A stretch of 64,000 nt of DNA from Mycoplasmopsis gallinarum DSM 19816 (GTDB taxonomy: Bacteria > Bacillota_I > Bacilli_A > Mycoplasmatales > Metamycoplasmataceae): the NCBI RefSeq assembly GCF_000621085.1, contig NZ_KK211211.1, positions 130,704 to 194,703 of the forward strand. The letters are read 5' to 3'. Shown in pieces: positions 11,471-21,635 of this stretch. A model generated the notes under the pieces. The model worked only from the letters and a program-made list of their open reading frames with translations, was not told the DNA's origin and searched no databases. Each line of letters opens with the position of its first letter. Position 1 is the first letter of the stretch. Position numbers and translations under genes: made by a program.

Positions 11471-13582
11471 TTAATTATCGATTTTTTCCCGCATTAATGT
11501 ATATGCATCATCTAAATCATCATCGATAATTACCACTTCTTCCTTTTCTTTATTATTTGATTTATTTTTTCATTTTGACTTATTATTGTCTTTTTGTTGA
11601 TCTAATTTTTCTTTTTGATTATTAATTTCTTTCTTTTGATAAAGCACAATTGCAGGATAAATTTTTTTACCAAAATTTTCAATATTAAACACTTCTCTAT
11701 CGCGGTTAGAAATTTTTAAATTGTCACTATTCTTAAAGAAATAATTATCATTTTTAACATATTTAGCAATAATATCGACTTTAATTAAAGACGGCTTAAA
11801 TCCATTTTTAGTTAAGACAATATACTCATTTTCTTTTGCTTTTAAATCTGCAATTGACATTAATTCTTCGTTTGTATCACTTTGCGTTGTTGATGTTCCA
11901 TTTTTTGAAGTCGAAGTAGAAATTTTTTGCACTGTTTTCTTTCCTAAACTTTGACTAAACACTTTTAATGTTTCATCATCACCCGATGATAAGAAATAAT
12001 TAATTTGACAGTTTGAGCGAATGATTTTTGCTCCCTGTTTATTTTGACTATCATAAATTTTCAATTGACCGTAGTCCTGCAATATCAACATAAAGAATAC
12101 ATTCCGTGACCGACAAATACTTAATTTATTATCAAAGTTCGCAATTTTAGGTAAATTCCCAAACTCCTCCAATATGAAATTTACTCTTCTTTCTAGTCTT
12201 AAATCACTATTCTTATTCGCTTTTTCAATGAGTGCCTGATAAATTTGATCTATAACTAATGAAATTAAGAAATGATTTGCCACTTTATGGTCGGGGTAAT
12301 GAATAAAGACTGCATATGGACTATGACTATTTACAATCTTATCAATATCAAAAGAAATCGTGTGTCTCAATAAATTTTTGATTTTTTCATCATTGATAAA
12401 TGGAGCAGTCGCCGCACTAATATTCGTTAGAATACCACTTAATGTCACATCAGCCATTGTTTGATATTCTTTTAAGTCATTATAAATTGACGCTCAATAA
12501 TAAAGTAAGGGGTTACTTTTATCTTCTGCTTTATATTTAATTAAATCTAATCATTTTAACTTAAAATTTTCTTCCTTTTTATAGCTATAAGTATTATTTC
12601 CTTTAAATGACTCCAGATTAACTAAACTTAACACTGTTTCAAAATTAAAATAGTCTCTTTCAATCTTCAATTTCTCATCTTTCTCAACTGCTAATAGTAA
12701 GAAAAATTTTAATAGACTAATTAATAACTTTTTCGCTTGATTGCTCCACATTTGGTCGTTTTCGCCCTTTGCTCAATTTAACGACGCAACAATATTATTT
12801 AATGACTCATAAGCATTAACTAATTCATTTTCAAAATGACTATTTAATACATCATATTTATTAACTAAATCATAAGCGTAAGATAAAGGATTTCACGCCA
12901 TCGATAATTCAGGATTATCAAAGTCTAAAACGTAGAGATCATAACCATTATTTGTTAAATTTTCACCCACATATTGAATAATTTCTTTTTTAGGATCAGT
13001 AATAATTAAATTTGGCTTTATATCATTATTCAATAATGACATATAAAGTAAATTTGGAATTAACACCCTTTGCGTTTTTCCAGAACCTGCCGCTCCATTA
13101 ACTAATACATTCTCATCTTTATTATTCACATAAAAAGTTTTTAAGTTTTTCTCATATTTTATTAGTCAATTATTTCTTAAATTATCTTTTTTATTAACTT
13201 TAAATACTTTATCAAAGACTTTTTTATCACCCTCATTTAACTTTTCATTTCACAATCAACCTTCATTATTTGCTTCTTTTTTCTTACTAAATTTCTTATC
13301 AAAAAACTTAATTACTTTGCGGTAGTTAAATAGAACTATTCAAAACACTAAACAAAGTGCATAACAAACTGCTAAAACATTTAGATTTTGCTTATTAATA
13401 ATTAAATTTTTTCATTCTGTACTAAATCTAGTTCCATCTTTTACATATTTAAATAGATATAATCCCTGCTTAAAAATTCCTAAATAAAAGATATAAATTA
13501 TGAATGATGATAAAAGCGTTAAAGTTAAATAACCAGAAATAATTAAAATTCACTTAAAAGTAGTTTTAACATTTTTATTCAT
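11471..13582 (-). CDS. traG: Coupling protein TraG/VirD4 family
   Basis: 703 aa. Two N-terminal membrane helices (about residues 10-32 and 60-85) are followed by a cytoplasmic ATPase with Walker A NGAAGSGKTQ near residue 162 and Walker B FILEEFGNLP near residue 470, the typical TraG/VirD4 pair. This protein recruits the relaxase-DNA complex to the conjugation channel and pumps the DNA. The C-terminus is charged and low-complexity (Lys/Asn/Asp), a possible partner-binding tail. The ATG at 13582 lacks a strong ribosome site and overlaps the upstream gene's end by proximity (2 bp), so translation is probably coupled. It corresponds to CDS5 of mycoplasma ICEs. Downstream lies a roughly 240-bp gap with a 25-bp inverted repeat before the operon resumes. 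Confidence 0.93.
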
Positions 13583-13584
13583 AA

Positions 13585-13962
13585 TTAAGTATCTCAACTA
13601 TAAGATAATGAATTATTTAACTGTTCTATAAAGCGCTTCATATGATGTTTAAACTCGATCTTAAAATAATTATTTAATGTATTTCAGTCCATAAATAATT
13701 TATTGCCATCCGTTTCTATTTCTAACGCTTCTCTTAATGGAGTTTTTAATTTATCATCAACTTCAATAAATATTAATTTCGCAATTGCACTTTTATTTCG
13801 TTTTCTATCATTTTTATTTAATTTTTGCACTATCAATCAATATTGTTTTCACTTATAGCGAAATATAGACAACGTACAATTCATATCATTTCGTTTTAGA
13901 TAACTTAATAATGACAATAAATTAATTAAATTGTAATTCTTATGTTTAGTTTGCTTTTTCAT
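13585..13962 (-). CDS. Small basic protein between methyltransferase and TraG
   Basis: 125 aa, basic and helical, with no signal peptide. It begins KKQTKHKNYNLINLLSLL and has two TGA-coded Trp residues around 38-42. Its start codon lies inside the end of the upstream methyltransferase gene (17-bp overlap) and its stop is 2 bp before traG, so it is translated as part of the same unit. I do not recognise the family. The basic composition and position beside TraG and two methylases would fit nucleic-acid binding, but no motif shows this. The downstream coupling makes it likely to be real and not a chance frame. Confidence 0.65.
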
Positions 13963-14578
13963 TTAGATCTCACTTATGATTTAATTTCAGTCATTCATCA
14001 ACTGCATAATTTTCTGCTTTTCATAATTTATAGTCATTACCTTTTCATCAATTAATGTCTTTATCAAATAAATTATTGCATATTCATATTGCGCCAAACA
14101 TCCCACGATTTACTTTATCTAAATCATAATTTAAATGGTCTTTGGTAAATCTTATGCGATTATGCTCCATTAATACAATTTGCGGATTATTGAAATATTC
14201 TAATCATCAATTAATAAAATTTTTGCTTTGCAAACAAGTCGTAGTCATTAAAAGCGCAAATGGACGATCTTTCCCAAAATCTCACATTCTTCTCATCAAT
14301 TTTGATTTATTCCTATATGGCGGATTAGAAATTAAAATATCTCATTTTTCAGGTTCATATTGATAAAAATCTTTCCCATCTTCAATATGTGATGCAATCA
14401 CTGTATAACCATTTTTTCTAAATTGCGTTACAAAATTGCTATTTTCTCAATCAAACGGACATCATATGATCTTATCTTTGGAAATATTAGCATTATCAAT
14501 GAAAAACTGTATGTCTTCTTTTAATGTGTATCACTCATCATCATTATTAACTTTGAGTTGAATTTTTTTCTTTTTCAT
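13946..14578 (-). CDS. Phage/ICE-type DNA adenine methyltransferase-like protein
   Basis: 210 aa. The order of motifs fits a short SAM-dependent methyltransferase common in Firmicutes phages: DEWYTLKEDI near residue 14, IIWCPFDWENSNFV with GYTVIASH following (SAM-binding side), then ILISNPPY near residue 84 (motif IV, NPPY, typical of N6-adenine enzymes). Phage homologues are often misnamed sugar-phosphate nucleotidyltransferases. It would methylate DNA in the cytoplasm, perhaps to protect the element from recipient restriction enzymes. The 5' end overlaps the surface-protein gene by 32 bp and the 3' end overlaps the next gene by 17 bp. Target sequence cannot be told. Family call is good; catalytic activity is inferred. 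Confidence 0.75.
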
Positions 14579-16169
14579 CTTTTCTATTTTTTAGTCCAAT
14601 TAACACTAAAAGCAAGACAAGTAAAGTAATTGTACTAACTCCTAATCCCACACTTCATCAATTAATATTTTTCTTAACAGGTGCATTTTCAGTTTGTACT
14701 TCAACATTAGTTGATGATGAATTATTATTATTATTTTGATTTTGATAAACTAAATAATTCCCGTTTGCTAATTTTTCGACTTTCTCAATATTTTTATTTT
14801 TAAAAGGACTTTTAATAGTAAATGTTTTTATAAAACTTTCACCTCTTTCATCAGGCAATCAATTATTTATATCTTCGGGTTCTTTAAGTTGTAATCAAGA
14901 TTTATATAAATAAACATTTTTATCATCCATTTCACCTCACGATATATAAGGGAACGTTTTTACATTTAATTTGAATTCAATATCACTATCTTTCGGAAAA
15001 TTTTCATAGTTAAGTTCTCTATTATCTTTAATTGTAAAAAAGATTTGAAAACTTTTATTGCTTCATCTTCTATCACTTAAATAATATGATACACGTCTGT
15101 CTTCATATATAACTTCAGCCATATCATTAATTGACAATCAATACTTATTATTAGTTTTTTGAATGTTATTAAGTAAAAATCAATTATCATCAAATCATTT
15201 TTGTCAATCTTCATTAGACATTTTAAAAAAATCATTATCTGTTGAATCATTTGGACCATTGAAACTATCTACAACAATTAATTTGTTATCAGGGTAAATG
15301 AAAGGTGAATTTCAATCTTTTTCAAATTGTAATGTAATATATTGTGCACCATTAATGAATAAATAAACGTGATGGATTTGTTCGAAATCATAATTTTTGC
15401 TTTCAATTAATTTTTCGATTTCCTTAATTTCTTCTTCACTTTTATTTTGTATTTCATTTTCTTTTCAACGATTAATTTTTTCACCAATTGTTTCATATTC
15501 AATAGTAATTAATGATTGATATTTAGAAGGTATTTCATAATAATTAATGAGTTTATTTTTTATATCATTGCCTACTCTTTTTGTTTCTTCATTGTTTATA
15601 TATTCAAAATTAGAATTAAAATTTACACCAGTTTTATTATGTATTCTACTTAAAAAGGGGAAGTCCCCTGTTTTTGTTAATTCTAAAAGGGGATCGTGTT
15701 TTCCGCTAAAAATAATGCTATTATTTAAAAGTCTGTAATTGTTTTTATATTCATCTTTTAATTCAAAATTGATTTTATATTCATAAGCAAAAGGAATACC
15801 CATTTCATCTAAACTTAATCCTTTAAACTGTTCGATACTTATGATATTTACATAATTCATTTTTTCATTTAATGGAAATATTTTTTGAATTAACTCATTG
15901 CTTTTTTCAGGTGAATATCTATAATAAGGGCTCAAATCTCTCAAAAATTCCATTAACTGTATTTTCCTATAATAAATATCAAACCACTCACTGCTTAAAT
16001 TTAAGTCAATTATTTCTTTATTATCATTTTCATTATTAACTGCTTCACTATTAATATCTATTTCTTTTTCATTTTCTCTATTTTCTGTATTTGCACTTAA
16101 TGTCACGACACAAGCAGGACTTAGTCCTATTGCGGGAACTAATGATAAAAGTCTATATTTTCTTTTCAT
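14547..16169 (-). CDS. ICE surface protein with signal peptide and C-terminal membrane anchor
   Basis: 540 aa. The N-terminal signal (KRKYRLLSLVPAIGLSPA) is followed by an Asn/Glu-rich ectodomain and, near the end, a Ser/Asn linker, a hydrophobic helix (about residues 507-527, VGLGVSTITLLVLLLVLIGL) and a basic stop-transfer tail. This is a type I membrane protein displayed on the cell surface. The signal contains a Cys (SPACVV), so lipidation is conceivable, but the residues after it do not make a good lipobox. The ATG has AGGAGG only 3 bases upstream. It lies between the relaxase-like gene and the NPPY methyltransferase, 7 bp from the former. No domain is recognised. Adhesion between cells or mating-pair recognition would fit the position but is unproven. 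Confidence 0.75.
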
Positions 16170-16176
16170 TTGCCTC

Positions 16177-17427
16177 CTAAAAAATTTTGACTTTTAAATA
16201 TTTATCAATATCTTCTAATTCTTTTAAATCTTTTGCGTGATATTGTTTATACGCAATATACATTAGCTTCTTATGAATACTTTTAATGACTAAATTGTTG
16301 TTAAAATCTTTAAAGTAATTATTAATTTCTTTTTTCTTATCAAGCGCTTTTTCTAATCTTTCCAATGAATACATCGATTTTCTAATGCTTTTAATGATTT
16401 TATTATTTGTTTCATACTCAAACTTAACTAATTCTTTTTCTAATTCTTTTAGCATTATCATTTTGCTTTTTTGACTATTAAAGTCCATTAACATAATTTC
16501 ATTAATTAACTTTTGATGTTTTCTTACACTTTCACTGTAATCATTTTCATAACTTAATAAAAACTCTTTAATTTCATTAACTGCTTCTTTAACTTTTTCA
16601 TTTTGTCTTTTATATGAAATATTTCTTAATCCTTTAATTTCTTTCGCTATCACAAATGATGCATTAAGAAACTTTTTAAATTGTCTTTGTTTTTCTTTAA
16701 ATGCAATTTTTCAGCTTTGACTATGTAAATTTTGAATTAAGTTTTTCACTTTTTGATTGCTATTAATTTCTCATTGTTCTTTTTTGACTTCTCTAAATCT
16801 TTTTAAGATGTCACCATCAGTCATTGACATTAATAAATTGTTTCTAAAATCTGCTAAATGTTCTTTCTTTAAAAATGAATCCTTAAACTTTTTCTTTGCC
16901 TCTTTTTCATATCAATATAAATGAACGTGTGGGTAATCAGTGTTCCCGTGTATTACAAAATACGCATTAACATTTTCAGCTTCAAACTTTGATTTATTTA
17001 ATAAAATTGCTAAATTATCTCTAATAATATTCGCTCATTGTTCTTTATTTAAGACATTATGTGTAATTGCTAAATCACCAGGATTAATAATCATTTCTCA
17101 CACGTTTTGATTGATATTTTTTAGATCATTTTTTAAAAAATCAATATTTAGATTTTGCACCTTACCATCAAAAACATCATAAATACCACTTTGCGGTTCT
17201 TTTTGATTTAATTTCAAATGACTTCTATATCAATCAATTTTTGCTTTATGACTTTTTAAATTATCATTCCTTATATTTTCATTATCAAAGAATGAAACGC
17301 ATTTTTTCTTTTGAGTAATGTAATCTAACATTTTCCCATTATTAATTCAGTCTTTTAAAGTATGTAAATTTCCTAATCCTGTTTTATAACCTCGTTTTGG
17401 AGTTATAAAATTAACTTTCACTATCAT
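16177..17427 (-). CDS. Relaxase-like protein (MobP/MobL type)
   Basis: 416 aa. Near residues 155-170 lies HGNTDYPHVHLYWYE, which matches the metal-binding histidine motif of HUH relaxases (H-x-D-x-x-H-x-H; here three His plus Asp). The N-terminal half is globular with Trp residues from TGA; the C-terminal half is a long Lys/Glu-rich coiled-coil-like helix, as in MobP2/MobL relaxases. Such an enzyme nicks oriT and leads the strand into the channel. The catalytic Tyr should lie near the N-terminus; several Tyr are present (for example in GYKTG and LDYITQKK), but I cannot choose one. It overlaps the C5 methylase gene by 17 bp. TraG and TraE in the same operon support the role. Confidence 0.7.
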
Positions 17428-18136
17428 TTTTAACTTCTGATTGACTAACAATTTCTCTAATTAACTCTAATGGAATATCACTTCTCTTTTGCCGATTTAA
17501 ATCTAACACACTCTTATATTTGGTTCGCTTTTGATAATCACGCTCTAAATTCAACTCATAATTACTTAAAAAAATCGTTGGTTTCAAAGAAAAATTTAAA
17601 TCATAATTAGAGTAATAAGTTTTATTAATGTAATTATTATCATAAAAGTCTAAATATTTAATAACGTCCCAAATTTTCGATGTTTCAGGATTCTCAATCA
17701 CATAATACTTCGGCTTAAAATAATTAATTATTTTAATTAATCCAGTAATGCAACTTAATCCATTAAGAAATGATTGCATCCTTTTAAAAGGGTCTCTTTT
17801 CCCTTTTGTAGGATCTAAATTATTTTGATTATAAAAGTTAAATTTTCTTAATTTAAAATAACTAAAATTATTATCGCTTTCACTATCAACACTTTTTACC
17901 AAGCAAAATGCACTATCTGCAATACTTCACGCCATACAAGGGGGAGAAGCAATAATTAAATCAGGTAGCGGTAATTTTTCTAATTCTTTAATTAAATTAT
18001 GATTTGTAATTGATAAGTCCAATTGTAAATAATCTGTTTGATGACTATTAATTCCTATTCCAATTACTTTATGCTTATCTTTTAGTGCTTCATAATAACA
18101 ACGCGATGCATCATCATATAACGCTCAAATTACCAT
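17411..18136 (-). CDS. C5 cytosine DNA methyltransferase, short phage type
   Basis: 241 aa. Motif IV is LIIASPPCMAWS near residue 62 (catalytic Cys of the PPC motif), and the ENP motif YVIENPETSKIW follows near residue 145. The C-terminal RSDIPLELIREIV matches the ending of short phage-encoded Dcm-like enzymes, which lack the long target-recognition domain of HhaI-type enzymes. It would methylate cytosines in element DNA. The reading frame is open through several TGA codons. It overlaps the relaxase-like gene, so methylase and relaxase are co-translated. The N-terminus lacks the classic FxGxG, replaced by a degenerate IWALYDDASRCYY region, which is common for the phage group. Confidence 0.8.
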
Positions 18137-18214
18137 TTATTTTGCTAATCCATTTTCGTTTTCATATCAATAATTATTAACAGATGTATTTCAGATTAAA
18201 ACAGTTAATTGTTC

Positions 18215-18784
18215 TTATAAGTATTTAATTTTCATTTTTTTTAATTTGTTTTCATTAACTTCTTCTAATTTATTCTCATTATTAAATTCATAATAGCTCT
18301 TATTAATGATTTGACTTCGTTTTATAATTTTTGTTAATAATTCGTCACTTATATCGTTTGTATATGCAAATAAACCACTAGCTTTTAATTTTTGCAAATC
18401 ATTTAATTTTTGAACTCCGTAAAAATGCATCACTCATTTTTCAAATTCCAATTCTTTTTCTTTGGAACTACTTACAAACTCTCTTATTAACTCTGCATTT
18501 TGAGGATTTAAATTTACTTCTCCAAACAATCAATCATTTTTCCTATTAAATTCTCGTAATTCTCAATAAATCGTATCTTTATAGAAATCGCTTTTTAATT
18601 TGAATTGAAATCCGAAAATATGCTTTAAGTTTTCAACATATCTATCAGTAAAAGCATCTAATGGTAATTTTTCAATGTGGTGCAATTGAAAATCTAAATA
18701 ATCATTATCAAAATTTAATTTAGATTGTTTTAAATCATTAAATAATTTAATGATTTTGTTTAAATTTTTCTCATTATTTGTCAT
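18215..18784 (-). CDS. ICE paralogue family member A, unknown function
   Basis: 189 aa, hydrophilic and mostly helical, without signal or membrane segments. It shares a block with the next gene upstream: HHIEKLPLDAFTDRYVENL here against GIEKLPLGAFTNKYVDNL there, and a second block VNLNPQNAELI against MDLTPANIEKL. So these are tandem duplicates. The ATG at 18784 follows the stop of gene B by 9 bp with a weak ribosome site. After the stop, a further 26 codons stay open in the same frame up to the C5 methylase start, which may be a decayed C-terminal tail. No function is known; as early genes of the transfer operon, regulation or anti-defence roles are possible but unsupported. Confidence 0.65.
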
Positions 18785-18793
18785 TTTCTATTT

Positions 18794-19444
18794 TTATAAT
18801 CCCAACTCTAATTCTGCTTCTTTGATGTATGCTTCAAAAGTATTAAATTTAGTTAAATTAACAAAATAATTGAACTTTTCTTCTCACATTTGTTGTTTAT
18901 ATTGCTCTTTTATATCATCCTCACATTGTTCGATATCACCATAAGGAGAAATTTTCACTAAAACATCATCACTTAACCTATCTAATTGTTTAAAAAATGC
19001 TTCATATTTAAATCTATTTGCATATAAGTCATTAATACTTTTTTCATTTTTTAAATCATCAAATATTAATTGTTGATAATGTTCTCACTCATAAATATCA
19101 TCTTCATATAATCTTTCTTCCACGTCTTCAGCCATATATTCAAATGTATTGTTATATCAATCTACTAATTTTTCAATATTAGCCGGAGTTAAATCCATTT
19201 TTAAAAGTAAATAACCGCTATCAGTAAATAAATCAATTAAATCACCACCCTCATATGTTGTATATTCACCTTCAAACAAATTGTCTAAATTGTCTACATA
19301 TTTATTAGTAAAAGCACCTAATGGTAATTTTTCAATTCCCATTAATTGTTTTTCTGCATATGCTTTGCCGAATTGTATTTCCAAAGTGTCATAATTAGTT
19401 TCTAATAAATCTTTAACATACTCATAATTCTTTTTAAAATCCAT
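18794..19444 (-). CDS. ICE paralogue family member B, unknown function
   Basis: 216 aa, acidic and helical, no export signal. It shares the IEKLPLGAFTNKYVDNL block and the DLTPANIEKL block with its neighbours and ends in ELGL, like member C (GLGL). I place the start at the second of two adjacent ATGs (19444), 5 bases after GGAGG; the GTG at 19456 lies before this site and is unlikely. It lies 17 bp downstream of member C. The runs of Glu/Asp and aromatic residues suggest a soluble protein-binding role, perhaps a DNA mimic, but nothing in the sequence proves that. Confidence 0.65.
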
Positions 19445-19461
19445 CATTACCTCCACTTATT

Positions 19462-20178
19462 TTAAAGTCCCAACCCGAAATCTTCTTCCTTATCAGCAAA
19501 GTCCTCAAATTTTGGAAATTCAAATTGCACTTTGTTTTTGGTATCTAAATTTTCATAATGATTAATCTCATTATTAATTGATTGTTTTTCTATATTTTCT
19601 TTTTCTAATTCTTTTTCTTTCTTATATAAATAAGAATTTCAACTTCCATAAGTCACAATATTTAATAAACGATTATTGAAATATAAATTTGTTTTTTCAA
19701 AAATAGTCATCTCCTCATAATCTTTAATTTCTTTCTTAAATTCACCTAATGTTGTAATTTTTATATCATTTGATTTTCTTTGTTTAGTTTTAGTTAAATT
19801 ATCATAAACCTCACGCAATCATTCTTCCTTAGGACATCTTAAATCACCTTCATAAACCATAAACTTTAACGTTTTAACATTATCAGGTGTTAAGTCAATA
19901 ATGTTTTTAATATCTGTATAAAAAGAAAGATCAAAGTTGTATTGTGCTTTTGCTCTATAAATTGCTTTATTAAAATTCAACGCAACATCTTTAAAGTCAT
20001 AATAAAATTGTGTATTTAAATCTTTATTGCTTAAACGGCTAATATTTTTTAATTGTCGATTAACTAATTTTTCATCCCAGTAATAAAAAATATTTAAAAG
20101 TGTTTTAAAGTCTTTAAGTTTAGCGTTTTTATCTAAACCATCAAAAATATTTTTTTCTGCTTTTATTTCTTTATTCAT
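19462..20178 (-). CDS. ICE paralogue family member C, first gene of the operon
   Basis: 238 aa, charged and helical. A diverged copy of the family blocks is visible: VNRQLKNISRLSNKDLN in place of the KLPL block, and IDLTPDNVKTL matching the DLTP block. It ends with an acidic, Phe-rich tail (FEFPKFEDFADKEEDFGLGL). The start is the ATG at 20178, 6 bases after GGAG; another ATG 12 bases upstream overlaps the ribosome site. This is the first gene of the long minus-strand ICE operon, directly downstream of a 700-bp gene-free region. No function is recognised. Confidence 0.65.
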
Positions 20179-20258
20179 ATCTAACTCCATCTATTTCTAT
20201 CTTCAATTTAATTATCAATTTCTAACCATTTATATTCACTATCGCAAATTATTTAAAC

Positions 20259-20300
20259 GATTGCCATCGCAATCTGCCTTCGGCGCCTGCTATTCGCAGG
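20259..20300. repeat. GC-rich tandem hairpins, candidate oriT or structured RNA
   Basis: GATTGC (20259-20264) pairs with GCAATC (20269-20274), GCC pairs with GGC across 20276-20284, and CCTGC (20286-20290) pairs with GCAGG (20296-20300). The 42 bases are near 60 percent GC by eye, against surroundings near 25 percent. Confidence 0.6.
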
Positions 20301-20800
20301 AACCAAACAAAAAATTTATTAAGAACAAACATTAATTAGCCCTCTATATGAAACTATCAATTACTTTGTAAAATTTAATTTTCTTTATTTCGTATTGAAC
20401 GCTAAAAGTAGTTTTAGTAATAAGTAGTTATCGATAAAAAATAAAAAATTGATTGAAATTTCTTTTTGTTTAATTTTTTTAGAACCCTTAACTTAACTAT
20501 GAATTATTAGGATGTTTTATAAATCAATCTAATATCAATCAAATATATTTAGTCTTTTTATTTTTAATCAACAATAGATAACTTTGATATTAATTTTTAA
20601 TAATTAAATAAGTTAAAAAAAGAACTCTATATATAGTTATTCATTACTATATAAGTATTTATGTATGAAATTTGGTTCTCATTTTTTAAAAAACAAAAGA
20701 ATCTTATTTCTTTCTCAAACAAAGCAATAGCAAAATAAGTATTTATGCTAAATACCAGTAAATAATTTTTATTTCAGCAGTTTTTTCATAATCTCTCCTT

Positions 20801-20852
20801 TATAGTAATGAAACTAGAAATAATTTTTTATACTTCCACTTTCATTACTATA
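20801..20852. repeat. 19-bp imperfect inverted repeat
   Basis: TATAGTAATGAAACTAGAA (20801-20819) pairs with the reverse complement at 20834-20852, 17 of 19 matching, with a perfect 13-bp outer part. TCATTACTATA also occurs at 20641-20651. It lies just downstream of the winged-helix-like gene and could be that protein's binding site or a terminator without a T tract. Confidence 0.6.
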
Positions 20853-20876
20853 ATTTTGACTTTTATAAATGAAAGA

Positions 20877-21635
20877 TTAAAATTCCGCAAAACATAAATA
20901 ACGATTTGATTTGAATTCAAACGCTTTTTTAAAAAAACTAATACCTGTTTCTGTATCAATTTTTTTAACATTGACTGCTCTTTCACGAACAATCTCAAAC
21001 ATCTTTTTAAAATTAACTAAAAACATTTTTTCGATAATTTGTTTAAATTTCAAAAATCCAGTTCTAGTCAAATTTAAATATTTATTAGACACAAGACATT
21101 TTTTATTTTTTGATTTTTTGCTAATTTTGTGTTTAGAAATTAAGAATTTAATTCTTCTTAAAGCAATAGCATTTTTAACAGAACTTATAAAAATTAATTT
21201 TCAAATTTCAGCTCCATTAAGCATCACAAAATTTTCTTTTTTGTCTTTTAAATTTAATTTAGAAACTTTGATTTTTTGATTTTGAATCTCAATTAAATTT
21301 AAATCGACCAAAAATTTTAAATTTCTCCTCAATGTGTTTTTATGTAATTCAAAAACAGAATTTAATTCTGCAACTTCCATAATTTTTTTCTTTCCAATTT
21401 TATTTTTCAAATAAACAAAAATTAAAAATGCTAAATTATGAAATTTAAATTTTTCAGCATATGAATCACTCACTTTAATTTTGAAATTAGCAAATTGACT
21501 TAAAACAACAGGATTAATTTTTTTATATTTTTTAGCTTCAATAATTTTTTGAAAATTTTGACTAAGTAAAAAATCTTTTCATTCTTCCTTATTTTCAATC
21601 TCACTTAAATATTTCAAATTGCTAAATGTACTCAT
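20877..21635 (-). CDS. Winged-helix-like protein after the adenine methyltransferase
   Basis: 252 aa, strongly basic, no export signal. The central part (about residues 75-125) reads as a winged helix: an FHNLAFLIFVYL helix, then LHKNTLRRNLKFLVDLNLIE, where LRRNLKFLVDLNLI is a typical recognition helix and wing. The C-terminal half is Lys/Phe-rich. The ATG at 21635 has AGGAAGG 4 bases upstream and lies inside the end of the 108-aa gene. As the third gene after a DNA methyltransferase it could be a control protein, a replication initiator of the element, or a diverged restriction subunit; I cannot choose. No PD-(D/E)XK or HNH motif is visible. Confidence 0.6.

Larger units (their letters stand above)
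20179..20876. other. Gene-free region at the head of the ICE operon
   Basis: About 700 bp with no convincing gene on either strand. It holds a GC-rich hairpin cluster (20259-20300), a 13-bp direct repeat ATAAGTATTTATG (20651-20663 and 20735-20747) and a 19-bp imperfect dyad (20801-20852). It must contain the ICE operon promoter on the minus strand; a TATAAA-like box near 20229-20234 is one candidate. It is also the best place in the window for an origin of transfer or an element end. Confidence 0.6.

Noticed and set aside
11374-11496. 40-codon plus-strand frame between the 25-bp inverted repeats
   Set aside because: Poor ribosome site, runs over the end of traG and across one repeat copy, composition no better than the AT-rich background.
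20653-20727. Short plus-strand peptide in the gene-free region
   Set aside because: About 21 codons, no ribosome site, typical chance frame in AT-rich DNA.
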